From assembly GCF_012163135.1 (NCBI RefSeq), contig NZ_JAAVUP010000001.1, positions 248,001 through 312,000 on the forward strand: DNA of 64,000 bases, given 5' to 3'. Origin of the DNA: Neoroseomonas oryzicola (GTDB lineage: Bacteria > Pseudomonadota > Alphaproteobacteria > Acetobacterales > Acetobacteraceae). The position numbers and the translations under genes are program-made. The notes under the pieces are model-generated. The model had not been told where the DNA came from and ran no database searches. It saw only the letters and a list, made by a program, of their open reading frames with translations. Positions within the stretch are counted from its first letter, which is position 1. Every line of letters starts with the position of its first letter. This document shows positions 58,230-64,000 of this stretch, piece by piece.

Positions 58230-58260
58230 CACCGGCGCCCTCTGGGCGCGACGATCGGGA

Positions 58261-58280
58261 CGGGGGGCTTCGGCCCCCCG
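58261..58280. terminator. UUCG-loop terminator between ADH and cupin genes
   Basis: Perfect 8-bp stem CGGGGGGC-TTCG-GCCCCCCG followed by TTGTCGTTT on the plus strand; a weaker stem GGCGCCC/GGGCGC lies just before. It can end the ADH transcript and possibly the convergent cupin. Confidence 0.8.
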
Positions 58281-58288
58281 TTGTCGTT

Positions 58289-58792
58289 TCAGCGCGACGG
58301 ATAGGCCGCGCCGGTGACCGGGTCGCGCGCCGGGTCCGGCGTCGCGGCGATGCTGCGCTCGGCGCGCAGGCGTTCCTCCGGCGCGCCGTGCAGCTGGTCG
58401 GGCGGCGCGGCGCCCTCCGGATAGGCACCGACGACGAGGAGATCCTCGCTTGCTCCGAGGTTCCGGTGGCCGGTCCCGGCGGGCAGCACCGCGACGTCCC
58501 CGGCCGTAAGATCGAGCGTCACGCCGCCCTCGCCGCCGAGCATCACCCGCACCTCACCGGCGACGACCGCGAGCGCCTCATGCGCGTTCGAATGATAGTG
58601 GTGCCAGGCGTGGATGCCGTTGCGCCAGGCCGGGCGCCAACCATGGCCGCGGAACAGCGCCTCGGCGGCCTCGGGCGCGCCCGGCGGCACGACGCCGCGA
58701 TGGAGCAGCACCGGCAGGCGCGGGTTGTTGGGGATCTCCGGCCCGGCAGGGAGGAAAAGCAACTCCGCGCCGTCCTTCCGGTGCTCGTGCAT
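58289..58792 (-). CDS. Cupin domain protein (YjlB-like)
   Basis: A 167-residue cupin. Motif 1 is WHHYHSNAHEALAVVAGEVRVMLGG and motif 2 is GDVAVLPAGTGHRNLG, with the flanks NPRLPVLLHRGV and NLGASEDLLVVGAYPEG typical of the YjlB-type family. A metal enzyme role is likely but unknown. Divergent, 68 bp apart, from the cysteine-dioxygenase-family gene. Confidence 0.82.
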   Translation of the reverse strand: MHEHRKDGAELLFLPAGPEIPNNPRLPVLLHRGVVPPGAPEAAEALFRGHGWRPAWRNGIHAWHHYHSNAHEALAVVAGEVRVMLGGEGGVTLDLTAGDVAVLPAGTGHRNLGASEDLLVVGAYPEGAAPPDQLHGAPEERLRAERSIAATPDPARDPVTGAAYPSR

Positions 58793-58860
58793 CCTGTCCC
58801 TTCCTTGCCGCGTGGAATGTCCATCCCCATGATGCGCGACCTCTGGGGAGAACAGCCAGC

Positions 58861-59451
58861 ATGACCGACATCGCGCCGCTGCGCGACTTCATCCGCGACA
58901 TGACCCAACTGGCCGAGCAGGGTGCGAGCGAGGCCCGCTGGCTGACCGAGGGTGCCGCGCTGCTGCGTCGCCTGATCGCGACCGACGCCTGGCTGCCGGA
59001 GGATTGCGCCGCGGCCGGTCCGCGCTACCGGCAATACCTGCTGCATTGCGATCCGCTGGAACGCTTCTGCGTCGTCTCCTTCGTCTGGGGCCCGGGCCAG
59101 AAGACGCCGGTGCACAACCACACCGTCTGGGGCCTGGTGGGCATGCTGCGCGGGGCGGAGATCTCGACCGAGATGCGCCCCGGCGCGCCGATGACGCCCG
59201 GCCAGGTGGATCACCTGAAGGAAGGGGAGGTCGTCGCCGTCTCGGCCGACACCTACGACATCCATGTGGTCGAGAATGCGCTGGCGGACCGTGCGAGCAT
59301 CTCGATCCACGTCTATGGCGGGAACATCGGCGCGATCGCGCGCTCGGTCTTCGATCCGACGACGGGGGCCACGAAGCGCTTCATCTCCGGCTACGACAAC
59401 GCGGCGGTGCCGAACCTGTGGGACCGCAGCAAGGAGATGGCGGCGGCCTGA
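58861..59451 (+). CDS. Cysteine dioxygenase family protein
   Basis: A 196-residue thiol dioxygenase. Fe(II) histidines H85 and H87 (PVHNHTVWG) and H135 (DIHVVEN) are all present. These enzymes oxidise cysteine to cysteine sulfinate or 3-mercaptopropionate to its sulfinate; sequence alone does not split them. With sorAB in the same window a cysteine-to-sulfite-to-sulfate route is possible, though the genes are 43 kb apart. Confidence 0.9.
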   Translation: MTDIAPLRDFIRDMTQLAEQGASEARWLTEGAALLRRLIATDAWLPEDCAAAGPRYRQYLLHCDPLERFCVVSFVWGPGQKTPVHNHTVWGLVGMLRGAEISTEMRPGAPMTPGQVDHLKEGEVVAVSADTYDIHVVENALADRASISIHVYGGNIGAIARSVFDPTTGATKRFISGYDNAAVPNLWDRSKEMAAA

Positions 59452-59457
59452 AACGCA

Positions 59458-59487
59458 AAGGGCCGCCCCGTCGCCAGGGCGGCCCTT
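59458..59487. terminator. Hairpin after cysteine dioxygenase gene
   Basis: Perfect 11-bp stem AAGGGCCGCCC / GGGCGGCCCTT with 8-nt loop between convergent genes, 6 nt after the dioxygenase stop. Confidence 0.65.
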
Positions 59488-59508
59488 GCTGCGCGAGGGG
59501 ATGCGCGA

Positions 59509-60267
59509 TCAGCGGCGGTTGCTGCGCCCGCGGCTCGCCGGCGCCTCGGCCACTTCCTCGAGGGCCTGGCGCGACGCGCTCGCATACACTGTGCCGCCGG
59601 TGTCCGGGCGGTTGTGGATGAAGCCCTGCGCCGCGTAGACGCGGCCGTAATTCTCGTTCGAGTAGCCGACCTGCACGCGCACCTGCGTCCAGTCATTGTT
59701 CGGCGAGGCGTCGATCACCGACACGCCGTGCATGATCGAGCCGCGGCGGATGCCCGGGCCGCCCCAATTGGCGTGGTGGATCAGGATCTCGCGCGGGGAG
59801 ACGACGCGCTCCACGACGGCGACGTGGCCGGCGCGCATGCCGCCCGAACCCGGGAAGGCGAGGATGGAGCCGACCTCGGGGCGGTTGCTGCGGGCATAGA
59901 GGCCGGCGGCGTTGTACCACCACTGCCCGCCATTGCCGCTGATCGTCATGCCCGTGACCTGGCGCGCATACGGCACGCAGGAGACGCCGCCACCGTAGCC
60001 GTAGGCGCCGGCATAGGCCGAACGCCCGCCGCCGCGGCGCGCCGCCTGGCGGTTGCCGGCGTGGGCTGCGGCGACGGCATGGCCGCGCTGGCCGCCGGTA
60101 CGGGCCGTGGCGTTGGCCGCGGGCCTTGCGGAACTGGGCGCCGAGGCGGCGCGTGCCGATGTCTTGCCGTTTCGGGTGTCCGTCGTCCGGGCCGTGGCGT
60201 CCTGCGCCATCATGCCGAAGCCGCCGAACAGAATCGCCAAGGCGATCGCCGCGCGCTTTGCCTTCAT
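59509..60267 (-). CDS. Secreted CHAP-domain protein
   Basis: A 252-residue exported protein: signal peptide (about 1-26), long Ala/Arg/Gly linker (about 27-95), then a CHAP amidase/peptidase domain with catalytic Cys in SCVPYARQVTG (about 98-107) and His in RAGHVAVVERV (about 145-153). CHAP enzymes cut peptidoglycan; here it may trim the cell's own wall. It is preceded by a structured 309-bp leader region. Confidence 0.85.
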   Translation of the reverse strand: MKAKRAAIALAILFGGFGMMAQDATARTTDTRNGKTSARAASAPSSARPAANATARTGGQRGHAVAAAHAGNRQAARRGGGRSAYAGAYGYGGGVSCVPYARQVTGMTISGNGGQWWYNAAGLYARSNRPEVGSILAFPGSGGMRAGHVAVVERVVSPREILIHHANWGGPGIRRGSIMHGVSVIDASPNNDWTQVRVQVGYSNENYGRVYAAQGFIHNRPDTGGTVYASASRQALEEVAEAPASRGRSNRR

Positions 60268-60326
60268 GTGCCCCCTGTGCCCCTCAGTACCCCGCGCCGG
60301 GCCGTGTCCCCGCCCGTGCTGTGACT

Positions 60327-60375
60327 CCGGTAACAACCCGTTGCTGGGTGTGACAACCCGAACCTCTGTTACCGG
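60327..60375. promoter_or_regulatory. Nested inverted repeat upstream of the CHAP gene
   Basis: CCGGTAACA (60327-60335) and TGTTACCGG (60367-60375) are perfect 9-bp arms, 31 bp apart, with two CAACCCG direct repeats and a CTGGGTG between. It lies 60-108 bp upstream of the CHAP start, suited to an operator or a leader RNA structure. The rest of the 60268-60576 gap holds only this and the ridA terminator. Confidence 0.5.
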
Positions 60376-60493
60376 GTGAAATGCGGAGTGATTTGCCGAA
60401 GGGACGCCGCTCCCGAAGCCGTTATAGGGAGAATTTTCCTGTAAATGGGGCAGGATTGGGGCGAGGTCACAGTGTGGTGGCCCGAAAACAACA

Positions 60494-60519
60494 ACGCCCG
60501 GGGCATGTGCCCCGGGCGT
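60494..60519 (-). terminator. Intrinsic terminator after ridA
   Basis: Perfect 12-bp arms ACGCCCGGGGCA / TGCCCCGGGCGT around a 2-nt centre. Reading away from ridA on the minus strand the hairpin is followed by GTTGTTTTC, 57 nt past the ridA stop. Confidence 0.8.
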
Positions 60520-60576
60520 CAACGTCTGAGTCGAGGAATGGTTTCCCGTCCGACCCCAAACCGGGGCCGCGCCGCA

Positions 60577-60927
60577 TCAGCGGCAGGCGGTGACCATGAT
60601 CTCCACCAGGTGGCGCGGGTCGGCCATGTTCGCCTCGACGCAGGCGCGGGCCGGGGCGCCGCCGGCCGGCAGCCAGCCCGTCCAGAGCTCGTTCATCGCG
60701 CCGCGGTCGCGGATGTCCTTCAGCCAGATCTGCGCCGAGAGCAGCCGCGTCTTGTCGGTGCCGTTCGCCTCGAGGGCGGCGTCGATCTTCGCCAGCACCT
60801 CGGCCGTCTGGCCCTTCACGTCCTTGGAGAGGTCGTCGGCGGTCATGCCCGCGAGGTAGACGAAGTTGTGGTACTCGACAGAGGACGAGAGGATCTGGTT
60901 CGTGCCCTGGCGGGTGATCTTGCTCAT
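60577..60927 (-). CDS. RidA family enamine/imine deaminase
   Basis: A 116-residue Rid-family protein. The conserved catalytic-site region PARACVEANMAD has the substrate-binding Arg, and LVEIMVTA near the end is the classic last strand. RidA hydrolyses reactive 2-aminoacrylate-type imines from PLP enzymes such as MetC, though some subgroups lack activity. Single gene with its own terminator. Confidence 0.88.
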   Translation of the reverse strand: MSKITRQGTNQILSSSVEYHNFVYLAGMTADDLSKDVKGQTAEVLAKIDAALEANGTDKTRLLSAQIWLKDIRDRGAMNELWTGWLPAGGAPARACVEANMADPRHLVEIMVTACR

Positions 60928-61014
60928 ACCGGCCGCTCCTTCGCGAATGATGCGCCCTTGGCGCGCGGCGGTTCTAGAACAGGAACGGCGGGGCGGGAAT
61001 GACCCGGGCGGCGG

Positions 61015-61236
61015 CTATTTCTTGCCGGCCGCTGCAAGACCCGCGCAGAACGGGCAGGGGCCCGCGCCGCCGTCATCGGCGCGCAGGCCGGATTTGCCCG
61101 CATGGCAGGGAATACCGTCGCGGCAGGCCGGGACAGGTTCGGAGCCCGCCGATTTCGCGAAGGCCACGCGGGGGGCGGCCGCGACGGCAAGGAGCATCGG
61201 CAGGGTGGAGGCGGCGAGACGGCGGCGCGATGTCAT
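61015..61236 (-). CDS. Small secreted cysteine-rich protein A
   Basis: A 73-residue exported protein. A signal with twin arginines (MTSRRRLAASTLPMLLAVAA) precedes a short mature part with four cysteines in two places (PACRDGIPC and CPFC). The CPFC end is followed by AGLAAAGKK. It may bind metal or heme or act as a thiol protein. The next gene upstream makes a similar small protein. Family not recognised. Confidence 0.55.
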   Translation of the reverse strand: MTSRRRLAASTLPMLLAVAAAPRVAFAKSAGSEPVPACRDGIPCHAGKSGLRADDGGAGPCPFCAGLAAAGKK

Positions 61237-61280
61237 GGCGCCATCGTCCATCCGCGCCGCGGTCGTGGGAATGAAACGCT

Positions 61281-61508
61281 TCAGGGCAGCGACGGCGCGG
61301 CGTGGCGTCCGCCGCACAACGGGCAGCGCGTCCAGCTCGGCGGCGGCAGCGCCTCCTGCAAGGCCTGGCAGGTGATCAGCCGCCCGCCGGGATCGCCGCA
61401 GTTCCGCCCGGGCGGCGTCGGGCCGGCCACGGCCGCCGCGCGCCCGGCGCTGTCCGGCAGCGCGGCCAGCGGCAGCACGGCGAAGGGCAGGAGACGGCGT
61501 GGGATCAT
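61281..61508 (-). CDS. Small secreted cysteine-rich protein B
   Basis: A 75-residue exported protein with signal MIPRRLLPFAVLPLAALPDS and four cysteines (RNCGDP, ITCQAL, RCPLCGG). The CPLC motif mirrors CPFC of the next gene, so the two may be divergent copies. The start at 61508 is preferred over 61550 because the signal begins there. Family not recognised. Confidence 0.55.
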   Translation of the reverse strand: MIPRRLLPFAVLPLAALPDSAGRAAAVAGPTPPGRNCGDPGGRLITCQALQEALPPPSWTRCPLCGGRHAAPSLP

Positions 61509-61591
61509 GGCGCACCCTGAATCCGGTTGGTGAAGCCTATCCTGACGCACGCCGTGGTTGAAATGACGTTTCGCGGCGCTCCCGCCCCGCG

Positions 61592-62575
61592 CTACGCGAC
61601 CGCGTAGGTGCTGCCCGAGGCCGCGGCCCCGATCATCGCCTCATAGACCGCGACGCCGTGGATCGCATCCTCGACCGGCAGCGGGTAGGCGGGGCCGCCG
61701 GCAACCGCGGCGGCGAAGGCGGTCAGCTCCGCGCGCTCGATGTCGGTGACCGGGAAGACCTTTTCCTCCGGCGTGCCATCGCGCCGGCAGACGATCAGCG
61801 ATTCATGCCCGTGCAGCACCGCCCAGGCATCGGTGCCGAACAGCCCGACACGCCAGAAGCGCGGGGCCAAGGCAAGCGTCGCGAAATTCGCCGTCACGCC
61901 GCTTTCGAAGCGGAACAGCCCCGCGGTGGTGTCGTCGAGCCCGTTCTCCAGCACGCGCGCATGGGACTGCACCGTCACCTCCGCGATGCGCCCGGCGAGG
62001 TTGATGAACATGTCCACCATGTGGATGCCCATCCCGCCCATGCCGCCAAGCGGGCTCTCGGCGCGGTTCGCGCGCCACATGCCGGGCTTGTAGGCGAGCG
62101 CGCCGGGCCCGCTGAACTGCCCTTCGACATGCAGCAGCGTACCGATGCGCCCGTCGGCCAGCATCGCCTTCATCTCGGCGACGGCGGGCAGGAAGCGCCG
62201 GTTGTGGCCGAGCGCCATCACGACGCCCGCCGTGCGGCAGGCCACGACGGCGGCCTCCGCGCTCGCCTTGGTCATGGTGAAGGGCTTCTCGACGAAGACG
62301 TGCTTGCCCGCGCGCGCCGCGGCGATGACCTGGTCGGCGTGCATCCCGTGCGGGGAGGCGATGGCGATCGCCTGCACATCGGGATCGGCGAGCACGGCAT
62401 CAAAGGAGGGCAGGATCCGGATGCCCTGCTGCGCGGCCCACTCCGCGGCGCGCTCGGGGCGGCCGGTGCAGCCGGCGACGAAGCGGATGCCGGCCTCGTT
62501 GCTGCCCTGCACGCTGTTCACCAGCGTCTGGCCCCACTTGCCCATGCCCACGATGGCCGCGTTCAGCATCGTCAT
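61592..62575 (-). CDS. Gfo/Idh/MocA family oxidoreductase
   Basis: A 327-residue NAD(P)-dependent oxidoreductase. The N-terminal Rossmann motif is AIVGMGKWGQTLV, with the family motif GKHVFVEKPFTMT (about 89-101, catalytic Lys in EKP). The C-terminal alpha/beta domain has GGMGGMGIHMVDMFINLAG. Likely substrates are sugars or inositols; unknown. An ATG at 62569 is an alternative start. It is 16 nt downstream of the MFS gene, so co-transcribed. Confidence 0.87.
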   Translation of the reverse strand: MTMLNAAIVGMGKWGQTLVNSVQGSNEAGIRFVAGCTGRPERAAEWAAQQGIRILPSFDAVLADPDVQAIAIASPHGMHADQVIAAARAGKHVFVEKPFTMTKASAEAAVVACRTAGVVMALGHNRRFLPAVAEMKAMLADGRIGTLLHVEGQFSGPGALAYKPGMWRANRAESPLGGMGGMGIHMVDMFINLAGRIAEVTVQSHARVLENGLDDTTAGLFRFESGVTANFATLALAPRFWRVGLFGTDAWAVLHGHESLIVCRRDGTPEEKVFPVTDIERAELTAFAAAVAGGPAYPLPVEDAIHGVAVYEAMIGAAASGSTYAVA

Positions 62576-62591
62576 CCTCGCTTCGTCCGTC

Positions 62592-63845
62592 TCAACGATT
62601 GGAATGGTCGGGCGATCCGCCCTCGAGCGTCTCGGCCATGCGGTTCAGCCGCGACAGGCCCCAGGCGACGACGCCAAGGGACAGCGCGACGGCGACCAGC
62701 GTCGGCCAGCGGAGCCCGAAATGTTCGCCCGCCGCGCCCAGCAGCAGCGCCCCCAACGCCGGGCAGGCTCGCGTGATCAGCCCCCAGAGGCTCAGCACGC
62801 GCCCGCGCATCGCCGGGTCGGAGGCACTCTGCGCCAGGGTCTGCACGCTGATGCCGTGCACCGACCCCGCCGCACCCATCAACGCCGCGCAGAGCAGCCC
62901 GAAGGGAAACCAGGCCGTCGCGACGAAGCCCGCCGTCGCCAGCGCGAGCGCGCCGACGCCGAGCACGGCGAGCCGCGTCGTGCCCGCGAGCCTGCCGCGC
63001 GAGGCGACCATCAGCCCCGAGACCAGCGCGCCGATCCCGAAGGCCGCCGTCAGCAGCGCGAGGGATTCGGCGCCGCGCCCATAGGCGCGCTCGACATAGG
63101 GCGGCAGGATTTCCTGCACGCCGCGGAGCAGCAGCGCCGCGACCGCGGCGAAACCGAGGATCGGCCCGAGGCCCGGATGCCGCGCGGCGTAGCGCACGCC
63201 GTCCAGCATCTCCCCGAACAGGCTCGCCGTCGCGGCGTGGCCGCGGCGCTGCGCGGCCTCCACGCGGAGCATCGGCGTCGTCGTCGTCGCGACCAGGTAG
63301 GCGAAGGCGTTGCAGGCGATCGCGGGCCAGACGCCGGCCACCGCGATCAGCGGCCCCGCGAGTGCCGGCCCGACGAAGCGCGCCACGTTGAAGGTCAGCG
63401 AATTCAGCGCCACGGCCGCCGGCAGGTCCGCCCGCGGCACCAGGCCCGGCATCAGCGACTGGCGCGCCGGCTGGGCGAAGGATGCGGCGACGCCGCCCAC
63501 CACCTCGAGCACCAGCAGCGCGCCGATGGTCACCTGTCCAGTCGCGACCAGCAGTCCGATCAGTGCCGCGTTCAGCCCGATCGCCGCCTGGCTCAGCATC
63601 GTCATGCGCACGCGGTCGGCGCGGTCCGCAACCGCCCCGGCGAGGGGGCTGACGATGACGGCAGGCGCGAGGTCGCAGAAGGCGACGACGCCGACCCAGA
63701 ACGCGCTGCCGGTCAGTTCCCAGACCAGCCAGGACACCGCGATGCGGTGCATCCACAGGCCCGTCCAGGCCATCAGCGAGGCGCCGAAGAAGATCCTCGC
63801 GTTGCGGTGGGAAAGGGCGCGGCCGAGCGTTCCGAAGGATGCCAT
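62592..63845 (-). CDS. MFS exporter, EntS/MFS_3-like
   Basis: A 417-residue major facilitator with about 12 hydrophobic segments. Segments SPLAGAVADRADRVRMTML and the paired PARQSLMPGLVPRADLPAAVALNS, plus GPALAGPLIAVAG, match the MFS_3/enterobactin-exporter-like branch. Substrate unknown. The following Gfo/Idh/MocA gene suggests a metabolite exporter paired with an oxidoreductase, which is inference. Confidence 0.85.
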   Translation of the reverse strand: MASFGTLGRALSHRNARIFFGASLMAWTGLWMHRIAVSWLVWELTGSAFWVGVVAFCDLAPAVIVSPLAGAVADRADRVRMTMLSQAAIGLNAALIGLLVATGQVTIGALLVLEVVGGVAASFAQPARQSLMPGLVPRADLPAAVALNSLTFNVARFVGPALAGPLIAVAGVWPAIACNAFAYLVATTTTPMLRVEAAQRRGHAATASLFGEMLDGVRYAARHPGLGPILGFAAVAALLLRGVQEILPPYVERAYGRGAESLALLTAAFGIGALVSGLMVASRGRLAGTTRLAVLGVGALALATAGFVATAWFPFGLLCAALMGAAGSVHGISVQTLAQSASDPAMRGRVLSLWGLITRACPALGALLLGAAGEHFGLRWPTLVAVALSLGVVAWGLSRLNRMAETLEGGSPDHSNR

Positions 63846-63864
63846 GGCGCGGATTGCCGCGCCC

Positions 63865-64000
63865 TCAGTTCCTCCGCCCGCGGGTCGTCGTCGCCGGCGG
63901 CGGCGGATCCTGCGGACGCGGGCCGGCGGTGTTGGCCCGCACGCATTCGCGGATCAGGTCCTCGCGCAGGACGCGGCGGTTGAAAGCATCGGCCTGGATC
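63865..64000 (-). CDS. C-terminal end of an unidentified gene (cut by window edge)
   Basis: An open frame enters from the right edge and ends at a TGA at 63865-63867. The visible 44 residues begin IQADAFNRRVLREDLIREC and end in a Pro/Thr/Arg-rich tail (PPPPATTTRGRRN). It ends 19 nt before the MFS start on the same strand. Too short to name; the Cys and helical start suggest a small soluble or periplasmic protein. Confidence 0.5.
   Translation of the reverse strand, partial: IQADAFNRRVLREDLIRECVRANTAGPRPQDPPPPATTTRGRRN

Noticed and set aside
54816..58232. A very long minus-strand open frame (1138 codons)
   Set aside because: It is a high-GC shadow across several clear plus-strand genes (lipoproteins, hydrolase, ADH); its translation is low-complexity Arg/Ala/Gly with no domain.
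1..64000. CRISPR arrays, insertion sequences, prophage or attachment sites
   Set aside because: No regularly spaced repeats, transposase, integrase or phage structural genes were seen on either strand.

Overview
The window looks like a piece of chromosome from a GC-rich Gram-negative alphaproteobacterium. LpxB (lipid A synthesis) shows an outer membrane. PhaZ, HppD with a divergent Lrp regulator, SorAB-type sulfite dehydrogenase, a Bug/TctC binding protein and LivGFHM/Dpp-type ABC importers suggest an aerobic heterotroph of the Rhodospirillales, perhaps Acetobacteraceae (Roseomonas-like). That placement is inference from gene content and style; no rRNA or other marker here was compared. About 70 protein genes, one tRNA-Leu(UAG) and several strong hairpin terminators are supported. 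I saw no insertion sequence, integrase, CRISPR array or phage cluster.

Layout. 0.1-2.8 kb: minus-strand operon GNAT - carbon-nitrogen hydrolase - lpxB, with overlapping stop/start codons. 2.8-4.1 kb: SemiSWEET and a secreted formylglycine-generating-enzyme-fold protein. 4.1-6.1 kb: hisI and a CobW/COG0523 metal GTPase divergent from a Zur-type Fur repressor, probably a zinc-homeostasis locus. 6.2-7.8 kb: a Rap1a/Tai-like secreted protein plus a glycine-zipper lipoprotein, present twice in tandem. 7.8-11.2 kb: operon NUDIX - alaX - sseA - metC. 11.3-15.5 kb: DMT exporter, AraC regulator, small membrane proteins, GNAT, orphan ParA. 15.6-18.7 kb: sorAB divergent from the NAD(P)HX repair fusion nnr. 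18.7-23.5 kb: an AT-rich gap, a small coiled-coil protein, malonyl-CoA decarboxylase, PHB depolymerase, GST and cupin. 23.7-28.8 kb: a stand-alone 2-oxoacid dehydrogenase E1, then a DGPF protein plus ECF sigma factor pair, then a second GST.

28.9-30.9 kb: tRNA-Leu and trigger factor. The trigger factor carries an in-frame extra domain of about 170 residues inside its PPIase domain, and this is the most unusual single gene here. 31.0-42.3 kb: a branched-chain-amino-acid-type ABC cassette livG-livF-(five tandem substrate-binding proteins)-livH-livM followed by an NtaA/DszA-family flavin monooxygenase. Five paralogous binding proteins in one permease operon is the most unusual operon here.

42.4-45.5 kb: Bug binding protein, Lrp regulator, divergent hppD, and a small secreted repeat protein. 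45.7-52.0 kb: a complete dipeptide/oligopeptide-type ABC importer (two ATPases, binding protein, two permeases) with a metallophosphoesterase coupled to its end and a hairpin-rich spacer between the permease genes. 52.0-58.3 kb: DUF3592 protein, hydroxyacyl-CoA-type dehydrogenase, a small membrane protein with an XpaC-like partner, two paralogous lipoproteins, a glycine-zipper lipoprotein, an alpha/beta hydrolase and a zinc alcohol dehydrogenase. 58.3-64.0 kb: cupin divergent from a cysteine-dioxygenase-family enzyme, CHAP-domain protein, RidA, two small secreted CxxC proteins, a Gfo/Idh/MocA oxidoreductase, an MFS exporter, and the C-terminal end of a gene running off the window.

Sulfur metabolism recurs (metC, sseA, sorAB, cysteine dioxygenase) without one operon holding it together. 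Most operons are tightly packed with ATGA or TGATG junctions, so starts were often chosen by translational coupling to the upstream stop.
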